Notes: generated by a model from the letters alone, not told the origin. Counted from the first letter of the stretch, positions 34,401-43,154 are shown. The stretch: DNA of 64,000 bases from Candidatus Pelagibacter ubique HIMB058 (GCA_000419545.1 ATTF01000001.1:1-64000), one strand, 5' to 3'. Made by a program: numbers and translations.

Positions 34401-36628
34401 GTTTGATCGCCTGTAGTTGTAATTGCTGTTGCGGTATCAGTTGTTCCTGAAACACTTAAAGAATTAAGTCCAGTCATTGCTGCGTTAGAGTCTAAATTAC
34501 CTGTTATAGTTAAAGCATTTGAACCACCGGTTACTGTGTTATTAAAAGTTACAGTTGAGCCAGTTAAAGTTCTATCTCCACCGCTTAAAGTAGTTGCTCC
34601 AACAAAAAGCTGTGTTGAATTAGAAGTTATATCTCCCCCTAAATTAGATGTGCCTGATACCCTAACCCCACCTAGCGATGATGCGTCACCATCTAAATCT
34701 AAATTTCCTGTTATAGTCATAGCATTAGATCCACCGCTGATAGCATTAAGATTTATTGTAGAACCTTGTAAAACAACAGCGGTGCTAAGCGTTGTAGTAT
34801 CTGAAAAAGTTTGATTTCCTGTTGTTGTAACATTTCCTCCAAGATCTGAAGTTCCAGATACATCTACCGAAGATGCGCCAATAATTGCTGCATTTAGGTC
34901 TAGATTTCCAGTGATATTTATTGATCCTAATGCGTTAGTGGCACCCACAGCATTACCAAACTGTACATCGCCAGTTCCAGAGTTAATTGTCAGGTCTCTG
35001 GTAGTGCTATCTGAATTCACAGTACCACTAAAAACCACATTAGAATTTGTTGTTGTTAGAGTGTTAGAGGCACTTAAGATAGTATTTCCAGTATAAGTTT
35101 GCGTGTTTGTTGTTGTTACATTAGCTCCAATATTTGAAGCTTGTGAAATACTTAAAGATGATGCATCAGCTATATTAGCATCTAGATCTAATGCACCTGA
35201 TACAGATATATCACCCACACCGTTAGTACCACCAACTATTCCGGAAAATAAAACCTCATCACCAGCGTTATTAATTGTTATATCTCTTCTAGTAGAGTCG
35301 TTTGAATTAACAGTGCTTCCAAAAGTTATCTTAGCACTATCTGTAGTAAAAATAGTATTACCTGATAATGAAGTTGCTCCACTATATGTTTGAGTGCCGT
35401 CAGTATTAATTGTTCCTACTAATGTACTAGTTCCTGTAACGTTTAAAACAGCGTTAGTACTATCAGCTGCGTTGTTTACAATACGATTACCAGTTCCTGC
35501 GCCTGTAATATTTAAACTTGCAATAGTTAAAGTTTTTTGTAAGTCCAACGTACCAGTGGCAGCAATAGTTAAACCACCTGTACCTAAATCTCCAAGTCCA
35601 CCTACAATTATATTTCCAGCATTAATTGTTGTTCCACCATCATAACTACTGTCTGAGAGAATATTTAATGTACCGCTTCCTGCCTTCGTTAAAGAATAAG
35701 AATTAGATCCGTCAGTTAAAGCATTTGATTGGATACCAACGTTACTACTTGTGGTTATAGTTGTGTTTCCATTTAATGTAACTCCACCAGTTAAAATCAT
35801 ATTACCAGAATTTGTTGAGTCTCCTAACTCAACAGAACCAGATAAGAATAATGATTGAGATAAAGTTCTATCATCTGTGTTTCTACTTGATAGCTGTCCA
35901 CCTGTCATAGTAATGGCAGCAGACCCTACAGCATTATTGTGACCTAGCTCTAACGTACCACCGGAAATAGTCGCCCCTCCATCTATAGAATTACTTGTTT
36001 GAATTTCTAAAGTTCCTGCTTGAACTTGAATTGGATTAGGGATGTTGCTTAAAGATCCTGAAAAAATTTGTTCTCCTGCCCCTTTTTTTATTAAAGTTGC
36101 GTCAGTGTCTCCGGATCCTTGACCTGTTATACTTGCTGCAGTGCTATAAGTGGATCCGCTAGCTACGTTTAATGTTAATTTGTTGTTATCAAAATTTACC
36201 TCCGGTGTTGAACTCAAATATTCTTTATCGTTAATCCCACCAATACTTTCATCACCATTAAATAATTGAATATAAATTTGTCCTCCGTCATATAAATTTA
36301 TTACTGTTCCACCAGGTAAACTACCACCTGAACCAACTGTTAAAGTTCCTTTAGAAAACTCGGTAGCACCGTTGTAACTGTTTGTGCCTTTTAGTGTTAG
36401 AGTTCCACTAGAGTTCCAACGAAAACCACCGGATCCTGATAGAACACCACTGATAGTAACATTAGAACTTCCGGTAATAGTTAAAAGACCGCCAAGAGTA
36501 TGATTACCACTACCTAAAGATGAAGAGTCTATAGACTCTGTTCCAAAACTATCTGCAAATAATTTTGACTGGAAGAATAAAATTACAAAAAAAAATGCAA
36601 TAATTGTTTTTTTAATTCTTAAAGGCAT
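31433..36628 (-). CDS. Giant autotransporter with a post-barrel inner-membrane-like helix
   Basis: 1731 residues. The signal peptide is RIKKTIIAFFFVILFFQSKLFA. The passenger (~30-1080) is built of Gly/Ser/Thr/Asn-rich beta-helix units including passenger-associated repeats (SGTLTLKGTNSYNGAT; KAGSGTLNILSDSSYDGGT) and at least six ~45-60-residue repeats around TxTxxxQTYTG and ITGNLDL. An autotransporter beta-barrel spans about 1150-1438, ending SLTFRKFFGDF. Unusually, a 290-residue extension follows: a Pro/Lys linker, a two-Cys segment (DCDQYYRDAWSVGLANF ... LTKCKDLSS), a strong hydrophobic helix at 1557-1580 (LWLLVYLPFITLLAGMILVY) and a very basic helical tail. Normal autotransporters end at the barrel. 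No frame break is visible. Confidence 0.85.
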   Translation of the reverse strand: MPLRIKKTIIAFFFVILFFQSKLFADSFGTESIDSSSLGSGNHTLGGLLTITGSSNVTISGVLSGSGGFRWNSSGTLTLKGTNSYNGATEFSKGTLTVGSGGSLPGGTVINLYDGGQIYIQLFNGDESIGGINDKEYLSSTPEVNFDNNKLTLNVASGSTYSTAASITGQGSGDTDATLIKKGAGEQIFSGSLSNIPNPIQVQAGTLEIQTSNSIDGGATISGGTLELGHNNAVGSAAITMTGGQLSSRNTDDRTLSQSLFLSGSVELGDSTNSGNMILTGGVTLNGNTTITTSSNVGIQSNALTDGSNSYSLTKAGSGTLNILSDSSYDGGTTINAGNIIVGGLGDLGTGGLTIAATGTLDLQKTLTIASLNITGAGTGNRIVNNAADSTNAVLNVTGTSTLVGTINTDGTQTYSGATSLSGNTIFTTDSAKITFGSTVNSNDSTRRDITINNAGDEVLFSGIVGGTNGVGDISVSGALDLDANIADASSLSISQASNIGANVTTTNTQTYTGNTILSASNTLTTTNSNVVFSGTVNSDSTTRDLTINSGTGDVQFGNAVGATNALGSINITGNLDLNAAIIGASSVDVSGTSDLGGNVTTTGNQTFSDTTTLSTAVVLQGSTINLNAISGGSNAMTITGNLDLDGDASSLGGVRVSGTSNLGGDITSNSTQLFVGATTLSGGDRTLTGSTVTFNNTVTGGSNALTITGNLDSNAAMTGLNSLSVSGTTDTATAITTTGDQTYTGAFTYSGSSTGLFQVGSSNSFTFGSTVDANGQDLLLAGDVDLDGAVTNAKEFNIGRTANIGADVTTTSHQTYTGAVTLSGGDRTFTTGSGKTIAFNSGIDAGGNELAAVGDLQLTGSITNPGGLDITGQVTVNSGGTLVGAGTISSLLDVTNGGALKPGNSIGTLNVGGDMILASNSTTTIEFSPTANDQILVTGTANIDGTIVLEPVSGTYSAFTRQIITGGAMTGTFSTVSVSNSTFISGFSASIVYDNVNHIASLKLTEQTDTVETKTNQNKFKSHAKILDAATSGSLKSVADALITKTTAEVNKDLRKTKGTVLSSTIPVSKNVHASFQQALTNVTTMGATSRVGNLTRNFSQNLTLADLQESGLYGDRNKFAEYYDYSDQSVLGFLKNNKNRTIFKNLIPDKENKDKAVFVRTFGSNYNSDNITDTHTGFSNDTFGILYGQQYRHDDKNYSGFSYGFTRSEADYNENHGDSRSLAAHFSTFKQASTDEFDYNIVIGGHVTETDSKRNVIVSGSSVSDTYKSNTTDFGIFASSQISKTFNFNGWGISPSVGLKGSYDIKDDFKESGGGLALTVDSNDLIALKPEVGISFDRNFTQSNEAINQLNFSLIGSREHYIDGTTAEAKYANSDPFTNELPRDEETFLSAGFGYNYYNPSNKTNLIASYFISENTENDQDSNVFSLTFRKFFGDFAKTKIPPVIAKKPEKKKDFESVFPKIDTLVEEKKQMEKKSPKALVKKATPKSYNDNRVDCDQYYRDAWSVGLANFTRPQLMELLTKCKDLSSDQIQLVSNRLLDIQKSETTFFDTFIKGYLWLLVYLPFITLLAGMILVYEFIRKGIVRGFEINSRLPQQPIQKSTSIGFLNFLRSIKNIEWNRKINLSWNKKINEEKKEFNFKEFINKILARFFIIQQKIKIYIKNNNSPELKSSKFIDEVNKILSKIFFLNEKFKTFIKSEKTLPHKIFDIYEIGEKQILKLIKKIKKPKN

Positions 36629-36692
36629 AATTTAATTGAAAACCTAAATACAACCTATACTATAATTGTAATTGATTCGAATTCAATAAATT

Positions 36693-37283
36693 ATGTACGC
36701 AAAATTCAAAATTTTATTAACTTTCACTTTTTTCGCAGTACTCATGAGTCCAAAGTTTGGATTTTCAGATGAAAAATTAGTAAAGGTTGAAAAATTTAAA
36801 GATTGGGGTTTGCAGTGCCCTACAAAAAATAATTGTGAAGTTATTCAATCATTAAAAGTAAATGAAACAGATTTAAAATTTAATTTCATTTTTGGTAATT
36901 TTTTAAATAAAGACAAAAAGAAAAAAGAGATTTTTTCAATCGTTACTCCACTTGGAGTAAATGTTCAAAAAAATCTTATGTTAAAATTTATTAAAATTGA
37001 AAAAAAATTAGTAGGAAAAGAGAGTAAAGAAAATATAAAAGTTTTAGCAGTCTACAGAATTCCTTTTTTAAAATGTGAGGTAATAGGTTGTATTGTTTCT
37101 GTCAACAATGACACAAATAATAAAAAGCAAAACGAATTGTTTGCCTTGATAAAGAAAGGGATGACAGAACAAAATAATTTTCAAATTATTATTCAAGGTT
37201 TTGGAAGACCGTTCATTGTTAATTCCTCTTTAGCTGGTTTTGGTGCTGCAGTTAAAGAAATGGAAAAAAGAAACAAATCTTAA
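36693..37283 (+). CDS. IalB (invasion-associated locus B) family protein
   Basis: 196 residues with a signal peptide (FKILLTFTFFAVLMSPKFGFSD). The mature domain starts VEKFKDWGLQCPTKNNCEVIQSL, the IalB signature with paired Cys, and contains FSIVTPLGVNVQKNLMLKF and a second pair in FLKCEVIGCIVSV. IalB-family proteins are periplasmic or surface proteins widespread in alphaproteobacteria; Bartonella IalB is linked to erythrocyte invasion, but most members have no known role. It is divergent from the autotransporter with a 64-base shared promoter region. Confidence 0.82.
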   Translation: MYAKFKILLTFTFFAVLMSPKFGFSDEKLVKVEKFKDWGLQCPTKNNCEVIQSLKVNETDLKFNFIFGNFLNKDKKKKEIFSIVTPLGVNVQKNLMLKFIKIEKKLVGKESKENIKVLAVYRIPFLKCEVIGCIVSVNNDTNNKKQNELFALIKKGMTEQNNFQIIIQGFGRPFIVNSSLAGFGAAVKEMEKRNKS

Positions 37284-37365
37284 TTCTACTTTTAATTGAA
37301 AAATTATTAACATCGTTATTTTTGTAATTCAGTAAAAAGAAAAGATAAGTTGTATTATTCGAATC

Positions 37366-38352
37366 ATGGCTGATTCTGATAATTTCAAAGACATATTTGC
37401 TGCGATTGATGAAATCAATTTACCTAAGGAAAAGAAAAAAAAGAAGTTAGAAGAAAGTAAAAGTATAGACCAAGAAAAAGTTTCAAAGCCAAAATCTCCA
37501 AATAAAAATGAAACTGTACCATTAAGCACTGAACAATTAATCCAGCAAGCAGAGAAACAATTAAATCCAGGTTTAAAAGTTAAAAATGTTTCTTCCGAGA
37601 AGCCGAAGAGAAAAACTAAAGAAGCTCAAAAAGAGATAATGCAAATCCTTGGGGATCTTGTAGATGAGAAAACAAAAAATTTAATTGAAGAAGAACTTGA
37701 ATACAGTTCTTTTGAAAAACAGTTTAATTACATTAATTTTATGGAACTGAAGAATAAAATTAAGAAAGTAAGATCAATTGGATATTTGCTACAAGCTAAA
37801 AACTCTAAGCTTGAAGCAAAAATGAAAGATCTAGCTCTTACACTTGTAAATTACAAAGATAACAAAAACCAAGCTTTTAAAATTATTGGTAACCAAGTGA
37901 ACCAGCATAAAGATAGTTTTTTAAAATTAAAAGATTACTCTATAAAATTAAGATCTCTTGGAAGAAAATTAGATGCAAAAAATAAGTTTTTAGAAAAAGA
38001 ATTATCAGATTTGAAATTTCAATTTGCTGTTGCCAGTAATGAAAATCAAAAACAATTGAAAGATGTAAATATAAAAGTTGAGGTTCTTTCAGAAGAAAGA
38101 GAGAAACTAAGAGGTACTGCTGAATTTTATAAAGAGGCTCAAGAAAAACTTGTTATTGAAAATAATGGAAACAAGAGAAGAATTGACAATCTTTGGACTA
38201 AAATAAATTCTTATGAAGCCGAGAGAAATGAGCTCATTGATGCTACAGGTAAATTACAAGGTGTTTTGAATAAATTTACTAATATTCATAAGCTTACATC
38301 TTTAGAAAAGCAATCTACTGCGTTAAAAAAAGAGCCTGACGAAATCAAATAA
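37366..38352 (+). CDS. Lys/Glu-rich coiled-coil protein (unknown)
   Basis: 328 residues without signal peptide or membrane helix. The first ~95 residues are Lys-rich and disordered-looking. Residues ~120-310 are a long coiled coil (MELKNKIKKVRSIGYLLQAKNSKLEAKMKDL in repeated form; DNLWTK near the end). It is a cytoplasmic structural or tethering protein by shape. It lies 19 bases before the MoxR gene on the same strand, so it may share that operon. No family recognised. Confidence 0.65.
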   Translation: MADSDNFKDIFAAIDEINLPKEKKKKKLEESKSIDQEKVSKPKSPNKNETVPLSTEQLIQQAEKQLNPGLKVKNVSSEKPKRKTKEAQKEIMQILGDLVDEKTKNLIEEELEYSSFEKQFNYINFMELKNKIKKVRSIGYLLQAKNSKLEAKMKDLALTLVNYKDNKNQAFKIIGNQVNQHKDSFLKLKDYSIKLRSLGRKLDAKNKFLEKELSDLKFQFAVASNENQKQLKDVNIKVEVLSEEREKLRGTAEFYKEAQEKLVIENNGNKRRIDNLWTKINSYEAERNELIDATGKLQGVLNKFTNIHKLTSLEKQSTALKKEPDEIK

Positions 38353-38371
38353 ATAAATTATAGAGTGTTAT

Positions 38372-39250
38372 ATGATTGATAACTTAATCAATAGCATCTC
38401 AAAAGTAGTTATAGGAAATAAAGACAAGATCAAACTTGTTTTAGCTTCAATTATTTCTGAAGGGAGCATCCTTATAGAAGATTATCCAGGCACAGGTAAA
38501 ACGACTTTAGCAAAAGCAATAACTGAAAGTTTAAAATTAGATTTTAGAAGAGTTCAATTCACTTCTGATTTATTACCAAGTGATATTTTAGGTTTTAATA
38601 TGTACAAAGGGACAAAGCCATTTTTTCAAAAAGGTCCTATCTTTACTAATATTGTACTAGCGGATGAGCTAAATAGAGGAAGTCCAAAATCACAAAGTGC
38701 ATTTATGGAAGCTATGGAAGAAAAGAGTGTCACAATTGATGGAAAAACATATGACCTCCCTACTCCATTTTTTGTCATCGCAACTCAAAATCCGATGGAC
38801 ACTGCGGGAACTAGTTTATTACCAGACTCTCAATTAGATCGGTTCATGGTCTCTTTTTCTTTAAGTGATTTAGATGATGATAACAAAATTAAAATGTTAA
38901 AAAATAAAGAGAAAATTTCAAAATCTACTCAAAAACTAAGCCTTAAAAAATTAAAAGAAACTAAAGAAAAAGTTCATGTTGCGGATACGATATATAATTA
39001 TCTAATTGAAATTGAAAAAAAGACAAAAGAACTTAATCAAAATATTCACCTTTCTGCTAGATGTTTAAAACAAATAATCGATTTATCTAAAGGTTGGGCT
39101 GTAATTAATGAAAAAGACTATGTAACTCACCAAGATGTAAAAGATTTACTTCCATATGTTTTACGACACAGAATTAATTTTTTAAAACCTGAAGAGAAAA
39201 TTGAGTTCATTAATTCCGAAATTTTAAGCAAAATAGAAATTGAAAAATGA
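38372..39250 (+). CDS. MoxR-family AAA+ ATPase
   Basis: 292 residues. Walker A is EDYPGTGKTTLAKAI (about 35-49), followed by RVQFTSDLLPSDILGF, Walker B NIVLADELNRGSPKSQSAFMEAMEE and sensor FFVIATQNPMDTAGT, then a C-terminal lid domain (HLSARCLKQIIDLSKGWA). MoxR proteins act as chaperone-like ATPases in assembling complexes, usually with DUF58 and transglutaminase partners, both of which follow here with overlaps. Its client is unknown. Confidence 0.93.
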   Translation: MIDNLINSISKVVIGNKDKIKLVLASIISEGSILIEDYPGTGKTTLAKAITESLKLDFRRVQFTSDLLPSDILGFNMYKGTKPFFQKGPIFTNIVLADELNRGSPKSQSAFMEAMEEKSVTIDGKTYDLPTPFFVIATQNPMDTAGTSLLPDSQLDRFMVSFSLSDLDDDNKIKMLKNKEKISKSTQKLSLKKLKETKEKVHVADTIYNYLIEIEKKTKELNQNIHLSARCLKQIIDLSKGWAVINEKDYVTHQDVKDLLPYVLRHRINFLKPEEKIEFINSEILSKIEIEK

Positions 39251-40131
39251 GTTTTGCTTTAAACTCTTTATTTAAAAACGAAAAAATCTATATTTATCCA
39301 AATCTTAAAGGCGTTTACTTAGGTTTATTTGTTAGCTTTTGTTTTCTAGCAGCTGTGTTTTATCAAACTAACTTCGCATTAGTTTTGTCTATAGTTATTT
39401 TTTTTGTTTTCTTTATTTCAATTTTAATTTCCCATCAAAATATTAGAAACATTGAGAACGTAGAAATAGAAGAATACATTGAAGAGGGAAAATCTTCTTA
39501 TATTTCAATTAATTTTAAAAATATTAAAAATGAGAAAAAAATAAACCTAGATATAGAATTAGATAGTCAAGAGATCGGAAACTTTAATTTTTTAAAAACA
39601 TTGAATGAAATAAAAGTTAAGAAAGTTTTTAATGATAGAGGTATAAAACAAATATCTAATCTTGTTATTAAATCTGATTTTCCATTTGGGGTAATAAAAA
39701 CTAAAAGATCAATTGAAATTAAAAACAAAATATTTGTCTATCCTAAGCCTATTCGACCATCTGAAAACTTATTCATTAATCAAAATATACTTGATCGATT
39801 AAATAAAGATAATGAGTTTGATAATATTGATGAATTTAGACCAGGAGATAACTTATCTAAAGTAGCCTGGAAAAAAACTATTGCGCAAAATAAATTTTAC
39901 GTAAAAAAGTTTAAAACTTACAAAAAAGAAGAGAAAATCATTATAGATCTAAATCAAAATTATCACTATGACTTTGAAAAAATTCTAAACTTCTCCTCTT
40001 ATTTAGTTTTGAATGCCAAACAAAATAATGTTGGTTTAATTTTAAAACATAAAAATAAAGAATTTGTTTTAACTAATACAAAAACATCATTAAATGAAAT
40101 TTTAAAATACCTTAGCTATGCTTCTCAATAA
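39247..40131 (+). CDS. DUF58 protein of a MoxR cluster
   Basis: 294 residues. Two adjacent membrane helices occupy about 25-65 (GLFVSFCFLAAVFYQ and LVLSIVIFFVFFISIL). The DUF58 signature is at about 197-220: DEFRPGDNLSKVAWKKTIAQNKFYVKKF. The adjoining region is a beta-sandwich of the type found in this family. It overlaps moxR by 4 bases and the transglutaminase gene by 14. It probably works with MoxR in the inner membrane. Confidence 0.87.
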   Translation: MSFALNSLFKNEKIYIYPNLKGVYLGLFVSFCFLAAVFYQTNFALVLSIVIFFVFFISILISHQNIRNIENVEIEEYIEEGKSSYISINFKNIKNEKKINLDIELDSQEIGNFNFLKTLNEIKVKKVFNDRGIKQISNLVIKSDFPFGVIKTKRSIEIKNKIFVYPKPIRPSENLFINQNILDRLNKDNEFDNIDEFRPGDNLSKVAWKKTIAQNKFYVKKFKTYKKEEKIIIDLNQNYHYDFEKILNFSSYLVLNAKQNNVGLILKHKNKEFVLTNTKTSLNEILKYLSYASQ

Positions 40132-41968
40132 TAAAAAGTTTTTTGATTTAACCCATATTATTTTTACCTTAAGCCTTTTTTTGGTTTCAAGAAACTTACC
40201 TGATTTAAATATATTTTTTTGGATTATTCTCTACGTATTTGCATTAGTTCTTTATGTAAAAGACTTAAAGGTAAATTTTATTATTTTATTTTTATTGCTT
40301 TGTGCATCTCTTTTTATTCAATTGTATTTTTTTGAGTTTGTCCTAGCTAAAGAGTTTTTTGTAAAAGTTATAGGAATTTTATTAATTTTTAGGTTTTTAA
40401 ATATTAAAACAAAAAGTCATCTTTTTAGTTTTAATGTAATTTGTCTTTTTATTTGTGTTCTAAATTTAACTGAAAGCCAGGATTTAATTAACTCTTTGCT
40501 ATCAACAGTTTTATTAATTTTAACCATTTCTAATTTTTATCTATCAAATCAAACTACATTAATTGAAATGGATTTAAAAAATATGATTAAATATCTTGGT
40601 TTTGGATTAGGATTAATTCCGGTAATAGCTATTTTTTATTTAATTATCCCAAGAACGGACATAACCCTTAATCTATTTAATACGTCTAAAAATAATTTAG
40701 GTATTCCAGATAGTATTAACCTTGGAAGCTTTGAGCAGATATCTGAGTCTGATGAAAAACTATTTGTTTTGATTAATGATAATTTCAAAAAGAATGAGCT
40801 TTATTTTAGAGTAAAAGTTTTTGATCAAATTGATAACAAAAAATCTTGGAGACCTTCTTCTGGTTATTATTTAATAAGAAAGTTTCCAAATTCTATCCAA
40901 ACATTAAATTTCACGCCTCAAAATAGGATGTATAACTTAATAATTGAAAATTATAAGAATAGTTGGCTTCCCGTTCTAAAAAACACAACAATAGTCAGTG
41001 ACCCACAGGATTATTCTTTTAGTATATTTAATCAAACTTACAGATCTAAAAAAGAAATTGAGAGCAAAAAGTTAATTCAGCTTAGAAAATATACAATTAA
41101 CATGGAGTTAAACGATGGGCTTCGTCAATATTATTTGGATCTACCTAATTCTATTTCTTCTGAATTGAGGAAATGGGCAGATACTAATAAAAAAGGTAAA
41201 ACAGATACTCAATATTTAAAACATATCTTAAATACATTTAATAAAGATGATTACTATTATTCTTTAAAGCCACCGATTAGTGAAAATATTAATGATTATT
41301 CTGACTTCTTTTTTAAAATAAAAGAGGGTTACTGTGAACATTACGCTGGAACATTTGTAATTTTAGCAAGATTAGCTGGCATTCCAGCAAGAATAGTCAC
41401 AGGTTATCTTGGGGGTGAGTTAAATAGCGTTGGTGATTTCTATGAATTTAAACAGCAAGATGCTCATGCTTGGGTTGAGGTTTGGGATGGAGGTAAATGG
41501 ATTGAGTATGATCCTACTTTAGCTATTCCACCAAACAAAGTAAAAACTACTCTTAATCAAATCTTAAAAGAAAATTCGGAAGATAATTTCAGAATAGGTA
41601 CAAGCTTATTTAAAGATTTTTCTAATTATATCAGCTATCTTGATTTTGTTTGGACAAAAAGTTTAATCAGTTACGATAAAAATAAACAAAAACAATTTAT
41701 TCAAGATTTAAAATCATTAAAGATAAGTAAAAATATAATATTAATTTTTATACCTATTAGTTTATTTTTAATTATATTTTTTATATCAAAACTAACACCT
41801 AAAAATATTTATAAAATTAGATTTTACTTTGTTTTATTATTTTCAAAGAAAAAAGATAAAATACTTAACTCTGATACTTTAGATGAGGCTTTTAAAAAGC
41901 TTAAACCTGAGTCTCAACTTAAATATTTAGAATTTTTCAAAAAATACGAAAAAGTTCTATATTCTTAA
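40118..41968 (+). CDS. Transglutaminase-like membrane protein (TgpA type)
   Basis: 616 residues. Six or so membrane helices in the first ~190 residues (DUF3488-type) are followed by a periplasmic transglutaminase-like domain. The catalytic Cys is in EGYCEHYAGTFVILARLAGIP, His in DAHAWVEVWDGG and Asp in WIEYDPTLA. A last helix (NIILIFIPISLFLIIFFI) and a cytoplasmic tail (DUF4129-like) end the protein. TgpA of Pseudomonas is essential with periplasmic transglutaminase activity. It closes the MoxR-DUF58-TgpA operon and ends right against the convergent DM13 gene. Confidence 0.9.
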   Translation: MLLNNKKFFDLTHIIFTLSLFLVSRNLPDLNIFFWIILYVFALVLYVKDLKVNFIILFLLLCASLFIQLYFFEFVLAKEFFVKVIGILLIFRFLNIKTKSHLFSFNVICLFICVLNLTESQDLINSLLSTVLLILTISNFYLSNQTTLIEMDLKNMIKYLGFGLGLIPVIAIFYLIIPRTDITLNLFNTSKNNLGIPDSINLGSFEQISESDEKLFVLINDNFKKNELYFRVKVFDQIDNKKSWRPSSGYYLIRKFPNSIQTLNFTPQNRMYNLIIENYKNSWLPVLKNTTIVSDPQDYSFSIFNQTYRSKKEIESKKLIQLRKYTINMELNDGLRQYYLDLPNSISSELRKWADTNKKGKTDTQYLKHILNTFNKDDYYYSLKPPISENINDYSDFFFKIKEGYCEHYAGTFVILARLAGIPARIVTGYLGGELNSVGDFYEFKQQDAHAWVEVWDGGKWIEYDPTLAIPPNKVKTTLNQILKENSEDNFRIGTSLFKDFSNYISYLDFVWTKSLISYDKNKQKQFIQDLKSLKISKNIILIFIPISLFLIIFFISKLTPKNIYKIRFYFVLLFSKKKDKILNSDTLDEAFKKLKPESQLKYLEFFKKYEKVLYS

Positions 41969-42442
41969 TTACTTATATTTAGCAGAAGTTATAAACTCAT
42001 TAAAACTTTCACACCAAACTATCAATGAATTATAATTTTCTAACGGTAGGTTAACTTTTGAAGATACAGTAAAATTAGTAAACGTTTTTACATCTCCGAC
42101 ATATAACGAGTCCATTTTAATTTTTAAAAACTCTTCTTCATTCTGAGCAAATGATTTTGTTAAATATAACCTGTAATCTGGTCCTGGGGCTAGTTTGCCT
42201 ACAAAAGAAATTTTATCTTTTTCTAAAAACACTTCACCATCTCCATAATGAAGTAAATCAGAGCCATCTAAATCTCTAATAAATTCTGTTTTGTAAACAG
42301 CTTTATTGCTTTCGTTGATTATAAAATTTTTATCTGGAGCTTTTGGAGCAGTTAAAATGGGTAAAAGATAAATTCCTAATGCAAAACCAAATACTAATAA
42401 AAATGAATGAGAGACTATTAAAATAGCAACTCTTTTTTTCAT
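41969..42442 (-). CDS. Membrane-anchored DM13-domain protein
   Basis: 157 residues. An N-terminal hydrophobic segment (AILIVSHSFLLVFGFALGIYLL) is a signal anchor. The DM13 domain covers ~55-155: DLDGSDLLHYGDGEVFLEKDK, LAPGPDYRLYLTKSF and the terminal NSLIVWCESFNEFITSAKY with the single conserved Cys. DM13 proteins are proposed to do redox chemistry or electron transfer at the membrane. It lies 7 bases after the FTR1 permease gene, so iron redox handling is the likely context. Confidence 0.87.
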   Translation of the reverse strand: MKKRVAILIVSHSFLLVFGFALGIYLLPILTAPKAPDKNFIINESNKAVYKTEFIRDLDGSDLLHYGDGEVFLEKDKISFVGKLAPGPDYRLYLTKSFAQNEEEFLKIKMDSLYVGDVKTFTNFTVSSKVNLPLENYNSLIVWCESFNEFITSAKYK

Positions 42443-42449
42443 TAAAGAT

Positions 42450-43088
42450 TTATGCTTGTAAAGCTTCTAAGCCTTCTTGAATTTCGTGAACACCTTCGAA
42501 TGCAAAATAAATTGCAACAGCAAACAACATTAAACTAGAAACTCTGAAGAAAGTTCCAATTGGAATAATTTTTGTAATTCTTCCCATTCCAAAATAGATA
42601 ATGATTAGTGCTAAAAGTCCACCTACCCCACCAATGATTGCTGGCACTGTATTGTAAACTCCTGTGCTGAATAATGCTGCGTAAAATAAAACTATTTCAA
42701 ATCCTTCTCTTACAATTGCTAAAAACACTGTGAAAGATAATGCAAAAGTTTTTCCTGATGTAATAGCTTCATCAACTTTATTTTCTAACTCTTTTTTCGC
42801 TGTATGACAGAAGAAAGCTACATAAGTTAACATTCCAGCTGCGATAAGCATCACACCACCTTCAAATAATTCTTCATGCGCCCCTGTTAAACCTACGATC
42901 TGTTTAAATCCTACTGCGATCAATAAAGAGACTAATACACCCGCTCCCATTCCCCAGAATACTGCTGGTCTTTTGTGTCTTGCTTTAACCTTGTCTAAAT
43001 ACATAAAGACAAGCATAGCAATTAACATTGCTTCAAAACCTTCTCTTAAAAGAATGACGAATGAGCTTATTAAAGGTGTTAATTCCAT
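42450..43088 (-). CDS. FTR1-family iron permease
   Basis: 212 residues, about six or seven membrane helices. Two REGxE iron-binding motifs are visible: LLREGFEAMLIAML (residues 13-26) and AIVREGFEIVLFYAAL at about 120, as in FTR1/EfeU. It is shorter than EfeU (~276). It would import iron across the inner membrane. Two Fur-box-like sites lie just before its start, and a DM13 protein follows in the same operon, replacing the usual EfeO/EfeB partners. Confidence 0.9.
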   Translation of the reverse strand: MELTPLISSFVILLREGFEAMLIAMLVFMYLDKVKARHKRPAVFWGMGAGVLVSLLIAVGFKQIVGLTGAHEELFEGGVMLIAAGMLTYVAFFCHTAKKELENKVDEAITSGKTFALSFTVFLAIVREGFEIVLFYAALFSTGVYNTVPAIIGGVGGLLALIIIYFGMGRITKIIPIGTFFRVSSLMLFAVAIYFAFEGVHEIQEGLEALQA

Positions 43089-43107
43089 AATTTAAGGCTC
43101 TTTTAAT

Positions 43108-43126
43108 GATAATTATTCTCATTGTC
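43108..43126. promoter_or_regulatory. Fur-box-like operator 1 upstream of ftr1
   Basis: GATAATTATTCTCATTGTC matches the classic 19-base GATAATGATAATCATTATC Fur consensus at 15 positions. It lies 20 bases before the FTR1 start. Alphaproteobacteria may use Fur/Mur/Irr variants, so the regulator identity is inferred. Confidence 0.65.
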
Positions 43127-43135
43127 AATGAAATT

Positions 43136-43154
43136 GATAATTATTATCATTTTC
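43136..43154. promoter_or_regulatory. Fur-box-like operator 2 upstream of ftr1
   Basis: GATAATTATTATCATTTTC matches the same consensus at 16 of 19 positions, 9 bases beyond site 1. A tandem pair before an iron permease suggests cooperative iron-dependent repression. It could also affect the plus-strand micro-protein at 43228. Confidence 0.7.

Noticed and set aside
34536..35645. Chain of plus-strand open frames opposite the autotransporter passenger
   Set aside because: They are antisense shadows of repetitive Ser/Thr/Val-rich coding sequence; no start signals, and products are low-complexity Pro/Val/Leu strings.
33600..36500. Possible CRISPR-like or tandem DNA repeat
   Set aside because: Repeats are degenerate at DNA level with variable spacing and stay in frame; they are protein repeats of the autotransporter passenger.
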